DNA of 36,511 nt from an uncultured Collinsella sp. (GCA_900542315.1 UQMV01000019.1:1-36511), one strand, 5' to 3'. Positions 17,901 through 25,904 are shown, numbered from the stretch's first letter. The notes: a model not told the origin generated them from the letters alone. Numbers and translations are program-made.

Positions 17901-18564
17901 TGCCGAGCACGCTCTGCAGCACCTCGACCACGTCGTCCTCAAAGTAGCTGTAGGTGTCGCGGGTCTGGAGCCAGGACTCGCCGTTCACGCGCTCAAAGGC
18001 CTCGCGGAACTCCTGGGTCTTGCCCAGGGAATCGATGTAGTCCTCGAGCTTTGCAAGCTTGAGGTCCTCGCCGTAGAAGCCGCGCGCCTCGTAGAACATG
18101 CGCTCAAAGCCGCGAAGCAGCGCCGTGGGAGCCGTATCGCCCTGCTTCCACTGGCCCGCCTTGCTATCGATGTTAAAGAGGATGGCCTGCGTGGGCACCG
18201 AGCAGGCGCGCTCCATGGCAGCCGCGACCATGGGGTCGACGATCTTGCCGTCAAAGTAGCGGATGGCGCTCTTACCGCCGATCTGGCGATTCTCGAGCAG
18301 GTAGCTCAGCATCTTGAGGAAGTGCGATTTACCGGAACCGAAGAAACCACTGATCCACACGCCGATCTTGTCGGTGCGCGCATCGATGGCATCGCCGTAG
18401 GCCTTGAAGAACGTGGCAAAGTGCCTCTGCAACTCGCGCGTCACCACGTACTCGTCAAGCTCTTGGCGGATGGACCCATCTTTTGAATCCTGGACCTTGA
18501 CCACGCCGTTGATGGAGCGGTTGATGTCTTTAGCAAAGAGGTCGCGAATGATCGTGTTGTCCAT
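14902..18564 (-). CDS. brxC: BREX P-loop ATPase BrxC
   Basis: This 1220-aa protein matches BrxC (PglY-like), the large ATPase of the BREX core. Walker A is GFFGSGKS (73-80); Walker B is LLFMVDEVGQF, with D270 and E271. Typical blocks include the N-terminal DLFAKDINRSINGVVKVQD and EYVVTRELQRHF. Long helical and coiled-coil stretches occupy the C-terminal half, followed by a basic linker near 1165-1185. The length is normal for the family. AAAGGAG lies 5 nt before the ATG. The gene sits 78 nt after brxB and before pglX, the standard type 1 order. No frameshift or missing motif was seen. Confidence 0.95.
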   Translation of the reverse strand: MDNTIIRDLFAKDINRSINGVVKVQDSKDGSIRQELDEYVVTRELQRHFATFFKAYGDAIDARTDKIGVWISGFFGSGKSHFLKMLSYLLENRQIGGKSAIRYFDGKIVDPMVAAAMERACSVPTQAILFNIDSKAGQWKQGDTAPTALLRGFERMFYEARGFYGEDLKLAKLEDYIDSLGKTQEFREAFERVNGESWLQTRDTYSYFEDDVVEVLQSVLGMSEKAAWNWLEGSEDEVLAPDVFAKKVKDYVDAQAAAHGGNFRLLFMVDEVGQFITNDKDPSLMLSLQTIVEELGAACGGRVWVMVTSQEAIDNLSLPVGNDFSKIQGRFNTRLSLSSSSVDEVIQRRVLEKTAPAADMLAQVYEQDAAVLKNNFTFEGGSRSDLAGYANSKDFVASYPFVGYQFKLLPDVMTEVRKHGVKAKHMSTGERSMLSAFQESAQAIQYDQTGALVPFWCFFDTISKDLEHGINQVVDRAVRAAEDAKGLEPYDVRVLKLLYLIRYIGYVKATVENISIFMIDGLDVDMRALKDRVKESLARLEGENYVARQGDAYSFLTDEEQEIAQEIARTPVDNAQVIESIKKRLFDSIYTARKLNRGANDFPFDRYVDGSIHGASMGGMELCVATMASDLGRADDTELALASSGKAIVALSDEADYWETLVNAAKIRKYAKTRNLQELQPSTRQIVESKMREAAYNEKEADVLLSEAVLHARCAVNGRIIEVRAVKPAQVFEQVLAQLCDVVFEKADYIGAPVTSDSDIRSTLAGNVQAGLAGMDAGNTRALKEVEDYLKVQHQRHLDTAMGDIQRRYQQKPYGWREVDIANVVAQLVVEQRAQVLFGGQAVQANDSRMVSLLRKDADKAQVRLRVRMSDRLLRATGELMRDLFDLKTVPSNEDKLVAELKERLEGLREVCVAMARDYYTGIKPAYPYPGEDECEKMRSEVVDVLKDQSDSEAFLTTFTKHEDRLLDAKEDFDKVVEFFESNQRTAFDHAKDFLSRTEGIEYASDDIPNAVENVAKVREILKDPKPYGRIKDLQPLMAPVKEDIKKHLGIRRNEFLCRIENDLQDLRKQAESQEGFVKQAKDAIADANTRYESFKNRAHGVQSLNELNALAANWENWIVAATNKIYDAVDEARMRMDNERRTTEVTSTGEVVKKISNKGAASSAPVPASKPQRKIKTVRRADLAKPSRLLSAEDVERYVDDLRSRLMQELAANDEIRIN

Positions 18565-18642
18565 GGGTGCTCCTTTGGGTTTGGGAACGTTATGGCAAAG
18601 GGTTGTTACCGGCGGCAGGGACTTGCCTGCGGGGAGCCGTGC

Positions 18643-19335
18643 TTACGAGATATCGATGGCGCGGTAGTAGTTGTCGGCCGGCAGACGGTTAAAGAGCTGG
18701 AAAGAAGAGCCGTTGAAACTGCCCGGATAGGCGGCGACCACAGGCACCTCATCAAAATCCGCAAGCATGCAGTGGAGAAGCGTGTGCATGCGAAAGAACG
18801 GGAAGACCTCGCCCGCACCGGTGAGGAGAATGACGTCTCCGGGCGCGAACGGCTCGGTCTGCTCAAGGATGTACGCGGCAACTTTCTCGGGCGAGGCGAA
18901 CTTGGCCACGTCCTCGAGCACGCGCTGGGTACCGCGGCGCTCCTCTTGGCGTGGGATGGCCTTAAGGACACGGCGCTTTTCGAGAATTGCCAGCACGGCG
19001 TCGTAAAGGTTCACGACCTTGAGCGTGCACGGAAGCTTGTCGGCCTCGGCATCGCATGAAAGGGTGTCAAATAATGCACGCGCCTCAAACTCCAGCGCAG
19101 GGTCATAGCAAAAGGTGTGGAAGCCGATCTCATTGCCTATGCCCTTGTTGGCCAAAAAGTCCTCGCTGCACAGGCACTCGCGCAGAAGCTGCGCGCGGCG
19201 CTCAAATTCCTGACGGGCGTGCTCGGAGCGGACATGCGCCGCCACGACGCTCTTACGGGAATGGATGCCGATATTGGTGGTGAGATCGGTCGCCGGGGTG
19301 ATAACAGGGTCGACGGCGCTTTTGACGGGAGCCAC
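18643..19335 (-). CDS. brxB: BREX protein BrxB (DUF1788)
   Basis: This 230-aa protein has the DUF1788 signatures: FLANKGIGNEIGFHTFCYDP, ILLTGAGEVFPFFRMHTLL, VPVVAAYPGSFNGSSFQLFNRL and DNYYRAIDI. BrxB is a small essential BREX component, thought to bridge other subunits. The proposed GTG start at 19335 lies 1 nt after the brxA stop; its SD is weak, so it is probably read by coupled re-initiation. The first 35 or so residues go beyond the usual family start, and no better start codon was seen there. Confidence 0.9.
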   Translation of the reverse strand: MAPVKSAVDPVITPATDLTTNIGIHSRKSVVAAHVRSEHARQEFERRAQLLRECLCSEDFLANKGIGNEIGFHTFCYDPALEFEARALFDTLSCDAEADKLPCTLKVVNLYDAVLAILEKRRVLKAIPRQEERRGTQRVLEDVAKFASPEKVAAYILEQTEPFAPGDVILLTGAGEVFPFFRMHTLLHCMLADFDEVPVVAAYPGSFNGSSFQLFNRLPADNYYRAIDIS

Positions 19336-19336
19336 G

Positions 19337-19987
19337 CTACATCACCGCCCTGCCGGTAAGGGCCGCGATAAGCGACTGCTCGCCCAGCTGAACCAAGGCT
19401 CGCTCGACATCGGAATCGAGGAAGAGTGGTGACAGGCGCTCGGACTCCGGGCCCTGGCCCTCGCCGATAAGGCCGGCATGGCGGAGCGTCTGGCGGAGCG
19501 AGCCCTTAATACGCATGACCGTGGCCTCAGTCCAGCGGGCCGCGTCCGGATACTCCGTGGTAAAGCGTGTCATAAAGGCGTTGAGGTCAACCGCCGTAAA
19601 GGCATAATCGAAGTTTTGTAGGCGCTCCCCTACCTCGACGAGCACGAGCTCGCGCACGATATCGTAGCGGCAGATCATGCTGTAGAAGATGGCCTGGTCC
19701 GCCTGCGTGGGAGCGCCGGATGCCATGAGCCCGGTTAGGGATGACGCAGCCTCGACGGCGGTTTTGGGGTCGATGCCGCGCGCGGCGCATACGGCGTCCG
19801 TGGGCACCATGGCGTCAAGGCGGCGAAGGCACACGGTTGCGCGGTTGGCGACCATGCGCTCCGTGGGATATTGAAAGAGGTTCTCGCTCTTTACGCGTAC
19901 AATGACCTGCTCGTCGCTTGCGCCCTGCATACGAAGGGCAGCGACGATGCGCATCTCATGCGGGAGGAATTGCTCGCGGGTGAGCAC
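19337..19987 (-). CDS. brxA: BREX protein BrxA (DUF1819), start at a G tract
   Basis: This 216-aa protein matches DUF1819/BrxA: QFLPHEMRIVAALRMQG near the N-terminus, then SENLFQYPTERMV and a helical DNA-binding-type fold. BrxA is the first gene of type 1 BREX and binds DNA in studied systems. The GTG at 19987 shares its first base with a run of ten G and has no normal SD. A GTG at 20021 has GGAG 8 nt upstream, but with ten G its frame ends at a TGA after 21 codons. With nine or twelve G it would read straight into BrxA, adding about 11 residues. I give the uninterrupted reading frame; true expression may depend on tract length. Confidence 0.88.
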   Translation of the reverse strand: MLTREQFLPHEMRIVAALRMQGASDEQVIVRVKSENLFQYPTERMVANRATVCLRRLDAMVPTDAVCAARGIDPKTAVEAASSLTGLMASGAPTQADQAIFYSMICRYDIVRELVLVEVGERLQNFDYAFTAVDLNAFMTRFTTEYPDAARWTEATVMRIKGSLRQTLRHAGLIGEGQGPESERLSPLFLDSDVERALVQLGEQSLIAALTGRAVM

Positions 19988-19996
19988 CCCCCCCCC
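19987..19996 (-). repeat. Homopolymer G10 tract at the brxA start
   Basis: Ten consecutive C on the plus strand (G10 in the brxA sense) overlap the GTG at 19987. Tracts of this length change by slipped-strand mispairing. This one sits between an SD-equipped upstream GTG (20021) and the BrxA frame, so it is a likely on/off or strength switch. Confidence 0.75.
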
Positions 19997-20328
19997 GAAC
20001 GCTTTTTGTGGTTACATCCACAGTACACGCTCCAAGGGTGTCAAAGGCTGTCACAAGTGCGCCGCAACCCGGCGGGCAGGCGCGGCGCACATGACAATAA
20101 TCATACCTGTTGGTAAAAAAGTTACCACGCCCAGAGTGTCAAATGTTGAGCAACAAAATTTAATCCGGTTAACGGTCATTTTCGCAGCTTAGAAACTTTA
20201 ACGAGGTCGCCCCAAATCACACTTGCCAGACAACCGCGCTTACGAATGCAGGCACGCACACGCCCAACGCCACCCTCCGCTATATTCAACATAGAGTTAT
20301 ACATATGCTTCTATGTAAGGAGTTTCGT
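19997..20328. promoter_or_regulatory. Divergent control region between brxA and the antitoxin-like gene
   Basis: This 332-bp gap should hold the BREX promoter. On the minus strand two TTGACA-like sites are seen (reverse complements at 20137-20142 and 20039-20044), but neither has a good -10 at normal spacing. GGTAACTTTTTTACC (20112-20126) is a short palindrome. TGTGG-atgtaa-CCACA lies at the upstream GTG (near 20021) and may fold over it. No gene was found. Confidence 0.45.
20289..20316 (+). promoter_or_regulatory. Inverted repeat upstream of the antitoxin-like gene
   Basis: ACATAGA (20289-20295) and TCTATGT (20310-20316) form a 7-bp inverted repeat with a 14-nt AT-rich spacer. It lies just before the SD of the small gene at 20329, a normal place for an autoregulatory operator. 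Confidence 0.4.
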
Positions 20329-20502
20329 ATGCCTGTCGTAAAGCCTATTTCTGATCAGACGCGCGCACTAACTACCATTCAGGAACGCGAAGATCACATT
20401 CAACGTACCATCGCTCATGGTTACGACGACCTCACCAACGGTCGTGTGCGCCCCTGGAAACAAGCAAAAGCTGAGGCAGATCGGATGCGAGCCATCAGGT
20501 AA
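20329..20502 (+). CDS. Small antitoxin-like protein, orphan
   Basis: This is a 57-aa protein. The start MPVVKPISD resembles Phd/YefM antitoxins, and the C-terminal GRVRPWKQAKAEADRMR resembles the toxin-binding tail of Phd/YefM or RelB/DinJ proteins. The middle of the usual DNA-binding domain is shortened, so the family call is tentative. AAGGAG lies 6 nt before the ATG. No toxin gene follows; serC is next. The gene is divergent from the BREX operon, so it could be a leftover antitoxin or a small regulator acting on the shared gap. Confidence 0.55.
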   Translation: MPVVKPISDQTRALTTIQEREDHIQRTIAHGYDDLTNGRVRPWKQAKAEADRMRAIR

Positions 20503-20636
20503 GGTCATCCCCCCCATGTAACCATCCTGTAAATCATAGCGGCGCACTCGGGTTTTGCTGTGATGCGGTCGCGCCCGATGCTGCACTGTGCTAAAGTATC
20601 CCGAACGTCCAAACGACTACGAGGGGGAACTAGAAG

Positions 20637-21761
20637 ATGGCACGTGTGCACAACTTCTCAGCTGGCCCGGCCGCGCTGCCCACAAGCGTGCTCGCCGAAA
20701 TCGCCGACGAGATGATGGACTACCGCGGTTGCGGTATGTCCGTGCTCGAGATGAGTCATCGATCTAGCATGTACCAGCAGATCATCGACGACGCTGAGGC
20801 AACTCTGCGCCGCCTGCTGAGCATCCCCAACAACTACCGCGTCCTGTTTTTGCAGGGCGGCGCCACGCTGCAGTTTGCGGGCATCCCCATGAACCTCATG
20901 CGCCGCGGCCGCGCCGGCTACATCGTGACCGGCAACTTTGCCAACAAGGCATACAAAGAAGCCGACAAGTACGGCGAGGCCGTGCTGCTCGCGAGCTCCG
21001 AGGACACCAACTTCGACCGCATCCCCGACATGGCCGACATCAACGCGCGCATTGCCGACGAGGCCGCGGGCGACGGGCTCGACTACGTCTACATCTGCCA
21101 GAACAACACCATCTTTGGCACCATGTACCACGAGCTGCCCGCTTGCGGCAATGTGCCGCTGGTCGCCGATGTCTCGAGCTGCTTTCTGTCGCAGCCGCTC
21201 GACGTTGAGCGCTACGGACTCATCTACGCCGGCGCGCAGAAAAACGCCGGTGCCGCGGGCGTGACCGTGGTCATCGTGCGCGACGACCTCATCGCCGACG
21301 GCCCCGCCTTTGCGCAGACGCCGCAGTACATGGACCTTAAGACCCAGGCCGCCAAGGGCTCTATGCTCAACACGCCCAACACCTTTGGCATCTACGTGTG
21401 CGGCAAGGTGTTCCGCTGGGTCGAGGAGACCGGCGGACTTGCCGCCATGGCCGAGCGCAACTGGGCCAAGGCCAACCTGCTCTACGACCTGCTCGAGCAC
21501 AGCGTGCTGTTCCATGGCACCACACAGGCCGACAGCCGCTCCATCGCCAACGTCACCTTCCGCACCGGCGACGCCGAACTCGACGCGGCCTTTGTCGCAG
21601 GCGCGGCCGAGCACCAGATTCAAAACGTCAAAGGCCATCGCCTGGTGGGCGGCATGCGCGCCAGCGTCTACAACGCCGTAACCATAGAAGATGTGCAGGC
21701 ACTGGCCTCGTACATGAAGGACTTCGAAGCGCAGCATAGTTTGAGTCCGCGATCTAACTAG
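20637..21761 (+). CDS. serC: Phosphoserine aminotransferase SerC
   Basis: This 374-aa PLP enzyme converts 3-phosphohydroxypyruvate and glutamate to phosphoserine and 2-oxoglutarate in serine synthesis. Family signatures include HNFSAGPAALP at the start, EMSHRS, FLQGGATLQF, and the PLP-binding lysine in YAGAQKNAG (K202). The length is normal. GAGGGGG lies about 9 nt before the ATG. It is followed 69 nt later by serA, so the two form an operon. Confidence 0.97.
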   Translation: MARVHNFSAGPAALPTSVLAEIADEMMDYRGCGMSVLEMSHRSSMYQQIIDDAEATLRRLLSIPNNYRVLFLQGGATLQFAGIPMNLMRRGRAGYIVTGNFANKAYKEADKYGEAVLLASSEDTNFDRIPDMADINARIADEAAGDGLDYVYICQNNTIFGTMYHELPACGNVPLVADVSSCFLSQPLDVERYGLIYAGAQKNAGAAGVTVVIVRDDLIADGPAFAQTPQYMDLKTQAAKGSMLNTPNTFGIYVCGKVFRWVEETGGLAAMAERNWAKANLLYDLLEHSVLFHGTTQADSRSIANVTFRTGDAELDAAFVAGAAEHQIQNVKGHRLVGGMRASVYNAVTIEDVQALASYMKDFEAQHSLSPRSN

Positions 21762-21830
21762 CCCGCAACGCGCGGGCCGACCAGCCACTTCAAACCACCT
21801 GTTTAAACCAAACCTGCTAAGGAGTTTTTC

Positions 21831-22994
21831 ATGCGCAAGATTAAGACCATCGACGACATCACCAAGGACGGCAAAGTCGAGTTTGGCGAGGGCTACGAGT
21901 TTGTGGGCACCGCCGAAGAGGCCGACGCCATCCTGATGCGCTCGACAGACCTGCACGGCTACGAACTGCCCGAGGGCATCCGCGCCATCGCCCGCTGCGG
22001 CGCCGGCGTCAACAACATCCCCGTCGAGGAGTACGCCAAGAAGGGCGTCGTCGTCTTTAACTCCCCCGGCGCCAACAGCAACGCCGTCAAGGAGCTCGTC
22101 CTGGGCATGCTAGTGCTTTCGAGCCGCGGCGTAGTGCAGTCAATGAACTGGGTGCGCGACAACGCCGACGATCCCGAGATTCAGGTCGATGCCGAGAAGG
22201 CCAAGAAGGCCTTTGTGGGCCGCGAGCTCAAGGGCAAGCGCATCGGCGTCATCGGCCTGGGCAACGTGGGCTCCAAGGTCGCCAACGCCTGCGTCGACCT
22301 GGGCATGGATGTTTACGGCTACGACCCGTTCATTTCCGTCGAGCACGCGTGGGTGCTGAGCCGCGAGGTGCAGCGTGTGGGCACGCTCGAGGATCTCTGC
22401 CGCGGCTGCGACTACCTCACCGTACACGTGCCCAGCAAGGCCGACACCATCGGCATGATCAGCACCGAGCAGATTAACCTGCTGGCCCCGGGCGCCGTGC
22501 TCATCAACTACGCGCGCGAGACCATTATTGACGAGGACGCCGTCGACGCCGCCCTGCGCGAGGGCAAGCTGAGCTGGTTTAGCTGCGACTTTGCCACGCC
22601 CAAGACCGTCAAGATGCCCAATACGTTTATCACCACGCACTCGGGCGCCGGCACCGGCGAGGCCGAGGCCAACTGCGCCGATATGGCCATCAGCGAGCTC
22701 AAGGATTACCTGGAGAACGGCAACATCGCACATAGCGTCAACTACCCCGCCTGCAGCATGGGCAAGGCGCGCGCCGCAAGCCGCATTGCCTGCCTGCACG
22801 CCAACGTGCCCAACATGATCGGCCAGATCACGGCGATCCTGGCCAAGGACAATGCCAACGTGCAGCGTATGACCAACGAGTCCGCCGGCGAGAACGCCTA
22901 CACCATGTTCGACACCGACGAACACCTGGACAGCAGCACCATCGAGGCGCTCAAGCAGATTCCGTCGATGTATCGCGTGCGCGTGATCAAATAG
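21831..22994 (+). CDS. serA: D-3-phosphoglycerate dehydrogenase SerA, ACT-domain form
   Basis: This 387-aa NAD-dependent enzyme makes 3-phosphohydroxypyruvate, the first step of serine synthesis. The Rossmann motif is GLGNVG (142-147), the catalytic Arg is R229 in NYARETII, and the catalytic His is H270 in TTHSGAGT. The usual catalytic Glu between them is not obvious, as the DVFEKEP-like segment is replaced by CDFATPKT; this is seen in the short SerA branch. A C-terminal ACT domain (about 315-387) suggests feedback control by serine. AAGGAG precedes the ATG. A strong terminator follows. Confidence 0.95.
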   Translation: MRKIKTIDDITKDGKVEFGEGYEFVGTAEEADAILMRSTDLHGYELPEGIRAIARCGAGVNNIPVEEYAKKGVVVFNSPGANSNAVKELVLGMLVLSSRGVVQSMNWVRDNADDPEIQVDAEKAKKAFVGRELKGKRIGVIGLGNVGSKVANACVDLGMDVYGYDPFISVEHAWVLSREVQRVGTLEDLCRGCDYLTVHVPSKADTIGMISTEQINLLAPGAVLINYARETIIDEDAVDAALREGKLSWFSCDFATPKTVKMPNTFITTHSGAGTGEAEANCADMAISELKDYLENGNIAHSVNYPACSMGKARAASRIACLHANVPNMIGQITAILAKDNANVQRMTNESAGENAYTMFDTDEHLDSSTIEALKQIPSMYRVRVIK

Positions 22995-23057
22995 CGCCGG
23001 CTGATCTGACGGGCAGTTCCCCATGTGGCCCGCCCGTCGCTGACATTGAATGCCCGC

Positions 23058-23094
23058 GGGGGCGCCTTTCGCACGAGAGGCGCCCCCCGTTTTT
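23058..23094 (+). terminator. Intrinsic terminator of the serC-serA operon
   Basis: GGGGGCGCCT and AGGCGCCCCC form a 10-bp stem around a 10-nt loop, followed by CG and TTTTT. Confidence 0.9.
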
Positions 23095-23131
23095 GTGAGC
23101 ACTCCATTAAATGCACCGAGCCGCTTCTTGG

Positions 23132-23146
23132 CATACAATCTGTATG
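23132..23146 (+). promoter_or_regulatory. Palindrome over a candidate -10 box before the M20 gene
   Basis: CATACA-atc-TGTATG is a perfect inverted repeat containing a -10-like TACAAT (23134-23139). It lies 27 nt before the ATG at 23173. No consensus -35 was seen. It may be an operator. Confidence 0.35.
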
Positions 23147-23172
23147 TTGACCTAACTATCTGTGAGGTGCCT

Positions 23173-24393
23173 ATGGTTGATACAGATTTTGCTTGGCGGC
23201 TTACGCAAGGACTCGTACGGATCGACAGTTCCGACCCAGGTGCGTATGAGGGCGAGATTGAACGCTATATCAAAGCGTTGGTTGAGGAACGGTTGGCGCA
23301 GTTGAGCCATCCGGTGCTCCATGCCGTGCAGGTTGAGGAACTCGAGGTGCTGCCCGGGCGCCGCAACCTTATGGTCACCGTGCCGGGACTGAGCGACGAG
23401 CCACGGCTCGTCTATATCTGCCATATGGATACCGTTACGCTGGGCGATGGCTGGGACGCGGACATTCCGCCGCTCGGAGCGATCGTGCGTAACGACAAAC
23501 TCTATGGCCGTGGCGCCTGCGACATGAAGGGTGGCCTGGCCTGCGCCATTGCCGCACTGGTCCATACGCTCGAGCACGTGGTGGCGGATGGCGCGCTGCC
23601 CCGCCGCGGCTTTTCGCTCATCTGCTCGGTCGACGAGGAAGATTTTATGCGTGGCTCAGAGGCCGCGATCGATGCCGGCTGGGTCGGTTCGCGCGAATGG
23701 GTGCTGGACACCGAGCCCACCGACGGACAGATCCAGGTGGCGCACAAGGGGCGTACGTGGTTCGAGATTGAAATGGCTGGCGTGACGGCGCATGCGAGCC
23801 AGCCGTGAAAGGGCGCGGATGCCGTCGCCGCCATGGCCGAGGTCGCGTGTTCGCTCCGTCGCGCGTTTGTGGCGCTGCCCGCGCACGATGAGCTGGGGTC
23901 TTCGACCATCACGTTTGGCCAAATCGAGGGCGGATATCGCCCCTATGTCGTGCCCGACCGCGCCAAGGTCTGGGTCGATATGCGCCTGACTCCGCCGACC
24001 GATACGGCCGTCGCGAAGAGCATGGTAGAGCAGGCCATCGCCGGCGCCGAAGCCGCGGTCCCCGGCTGCCATGGAAGCTATACCGTGACAGGCGACCGCC
24101 CCGCTATCGAGCGCGATCCGACCTCTCCCCTTCTAGCAGCGCTCAAGCGTGCCGCCGATGACGTGACGGACGCGAACACAACCGTCGGCTTCTTTACCGG
24201 CTACACCGACACCGCCGTCATTGCCGGCAAGACAGGTAACCGCAATTGCATGAGCTACGGTCCCGGGTCGCTCGCGCTCGCGCACAAGCCCAACGAATAT
24301 GTGCCCCACGCCGATATCGTTCGTTGTCAGCAGGTGCTAATCGCGCTCGCCGATAACGTGCTCTGGGACGCGAGCTGCCAAGTTGGGGCATAA
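23173..24393 (+). pseudogene. M20-family metallopeptidase (ArgE/DapE type) with in-frame TGA
   Basis: The 407-codon frame encodes a normal-length M20 deacylase/peptidase but has TGA at codon 212 (23806-23808). Before it are ICHMDTV (metal ligands H84, D86), GRGACDMKGG (bridging Asp), the catalytic DEED, and DTEPTD. After it are SYGPG and a His in LAHKPNEY. The stop falls in the conserved HASQP-stop-KGADAV segment, where relatives often have Trp; one G-to-A change in TGG would produce it. No frameshift is present. A short hairpin follows the TGA, but its spacing does not fit a bacterial SECIS element, so selenocysteine is unlikely. The ATG at 23173 has GAGG 5 nt upstream. An assembly error remains possible. 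Confidence 0.85.
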
Positions 24394-24432
24394 TAAGCCG
24401 CAAACAAACCGATTCGTGCGTTAGGACCGCCC

Positions 24433-25122
24433 ATGAAAGCACTTCCGTTTCCCTGCATCCGCCCGGCTCAGGACCGCGTGCTCGAGGCGCTGCCTGCAAT
24501 GGGCAGCATTCTGAGTGACGACGAAGCCCTGCGCGGCGCGATTGCCGATGGGCTCATGCTCAAGGATCCGGGTGCGGCATACTACGTGTACGAATGTTCG
24601 GGGGAGTCGGGGCGCGTAACAGGTGTCGTGGCGATCTGCCCGGTTAACGTGCTGACGGGTAGCGACGAGGCCGCCGCCAAGAGCGTCGACGCACTCGCCG
24701 CCGCGCGCGCGATCGCCGAACTTAAGGTGCAGCCGCGCCCCGTGTCGCTCTCCTACGAGGCGTCGCCCGTCATGGACATCATCCTGGGCGCTGCCAAAGA
24801 AGGCGCGTCGCTCTACGCCGTCACCGACCCCGCGGGCATTACGCACCGCGCGTGGGAGGTCAAGCGCGAGGACGCCGTCGGGGCCATCCGCGCCATGCTC
24901 GACCAAGCACCGGAGCCGGCACTGGCCGACGACCCCGCCTACGCCGCCGCTCTGACCGGAGCGTCGCAGCTGCTGGCCGATGAGGCCCGTGCCGCCGGAA
25001 CGTACACCGGCAAGGAGCCGTTCAACTTTACCGTTGCCGTGTTCTTCCCCGCCGCGCAGGTCAGCGGCGCCGCGCCGCAGGTTCCGACGGGTCTGCTCAC
25101 GCACCAGGTCGCGCGGTTCTAG
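24433..25122 (+). CDS. Short DUF1015-like protein
   Basis: This 229-aa protein resembles the DUF1015 family: FPCIRPAQDRV at the N-terminus, YYVYECSGESGRVTGVVAICPV, and a central VTDPAGITHRAWEV. DUF1015 genes commonly follow serC-serA in Firmicutes, which fits this site. Family members are usually near 400 aa. Here the region that normally holds a conserved DGHHR motif reads ADDPAYAAALTGA, and the protein ends soon after. It may be a reduced form that has lost that motif. No SD is clear before the ATG. Confidence 0.6.
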   Translation: MKALPFPCIRPAQDRVLEALPAMGSILSDDEALRGAIADGLMLKDPGAAYYVYECSGESGRVTGVVAICPVNVLTGSDEAAAKSVDALAAARAIAELKVQPRPVSLSYEASPVMDIILGAAKEGASLYAVTDPAGITHRAWEVKREDAVGAIRAMLDQAPEPALADDPAYAAALTGASQLLADEARAAGTYTGKEPFNFTVAVFFPAAQVSGAAPQVPTGLLTHQVARF

Positions 25123-25168
25123 CAAGACCAGACCGCCCAGCACAAAAATCGGCAGCTCAACAAACAGA

Positions 25169-25208
25169 GGGCGGAGATGCAGCAGGTACATGCATCTACG
25201 CCCCTTTT
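25169..25208 (+). terminator. Intrinsic terminator after the DUF1015-like gene
   Basis: GGGCG-g-AGATGCA pairs with TGCATCT-a-CGCCC (12 pairs, one mismatch), followed by CTTTT. It lies between convergent genes. Confidence 0.7.
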
Positions 25209-25251
25209 GCGTCGAGAAGTTATGCCGGCGACCCGCGCCGCCGCGCTCGCG

Positions 25252-25887
25252 TTATCCGCGCTGCGGACCTGCAGTAGCCACAAGCGGTTCAAGCCCCAGC
25301 TCGCGCGCGTAATCCTCCTGCGTAAAGACTTCGACCAGCTCAAACGTGTCGGATTCGTCGTCAAACGCAAAGTGCAGCACCGAGCAGTTGCCCGGCACGC
25401 GCTCGTGCTCGTCGGCCGCCGCTCCCCTCACGTGATCCAAAAACTCCTTGATGGCCGAGCCATGGCTTACCGCGAGCACGCACGTATGGTCCGGACGCTG
25501 CATAAGCTCGGTCAGCGTCGCCACCATGCGCTCGCGCACCTGCATCTGGCCCTCGCCGCCAAACTGGCGATAGAAGTCGCGCCACGGGCGCTCGGGCATG
25601 AGCATCACGCGCTCGGCCTCAAAGTCGCAAAAGAACCACTCACGCAGGCCGTCCAGGCGCTCGTACGCCAAGCCCGGCCACAAGTTGGCGATAGTCTGCT
25701 CGGTGCGATGAAGCGTGGAGGTGTAGGCATGATCGGGCTCAATGCCGCGCGCACGTAAAAACATGCCGGCGCGCGCCGCCTGGTCGCAACCCAACTGCGT
25801 GAGCGGCGAGTCACTCCAACCCTGAATGATGCGCTTAAGGTTGAATATTGTCTGCCCATGACGAACCAGATACAGGTCTTTATTCAT
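25252..25887 (-). CDS. Histidine phosphatase family protein, copy 2
   Basis: This 211-aa protein is of the phosphoglycerate mutase-like histidine phosphatase superfamily. LYLVRHGQT near the N-terminus carries the phosphorylated His; YTSTLHRTEQT, the acidic LREWFF, and LAVSHGSAI supply other active-site residues. The substrate is unknown; likely a small phosphate ester. AAAGGA lies 5 nt before the ATG at 25887, chosen over an upstream start at 25911. It follows its paralogue by 17 nt, so the pair is an operon and arose by tandem duplication. Confidence 0.9.
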   Translation of the reverse strand: MNKDLYLVRHGQTIFNLKRIIQGWSDSPLTQLGCDQAARAGMFLRARGIEPDHAYTSTLHRTEQTIANLWPGLAYERLDGLREWFFCDFEAERVMLMPERPWRDFYRQFGGEGQMQVRERMVATLTELMQRPDHTCVLAVSHGSAIKEFLDHVRGAAADEHERVPGNCSVLHFAFDDESDTFELVEVFTQEDYARELGLEPLVATAGPQRG

Positions 25888-25904
25888 AGGGGTCCTTTCG
25901 TTCG

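Noticed and set aside
20510..20516. C7 run after the antitoxin-like gene as another phase-variable tract
   Set aside because: It lies outside any supported coding region or start site, and seven bases is short for frequent slippage.
23806..23850. TGA followed by a short hairpin as a selenocysteine site in the M20 peptidase
   Set aside because: The hairpin starts only a few bases after TGA and lacks the loop features of bacterial SECIS elements; M20 enzymes are not known selenoproteins.
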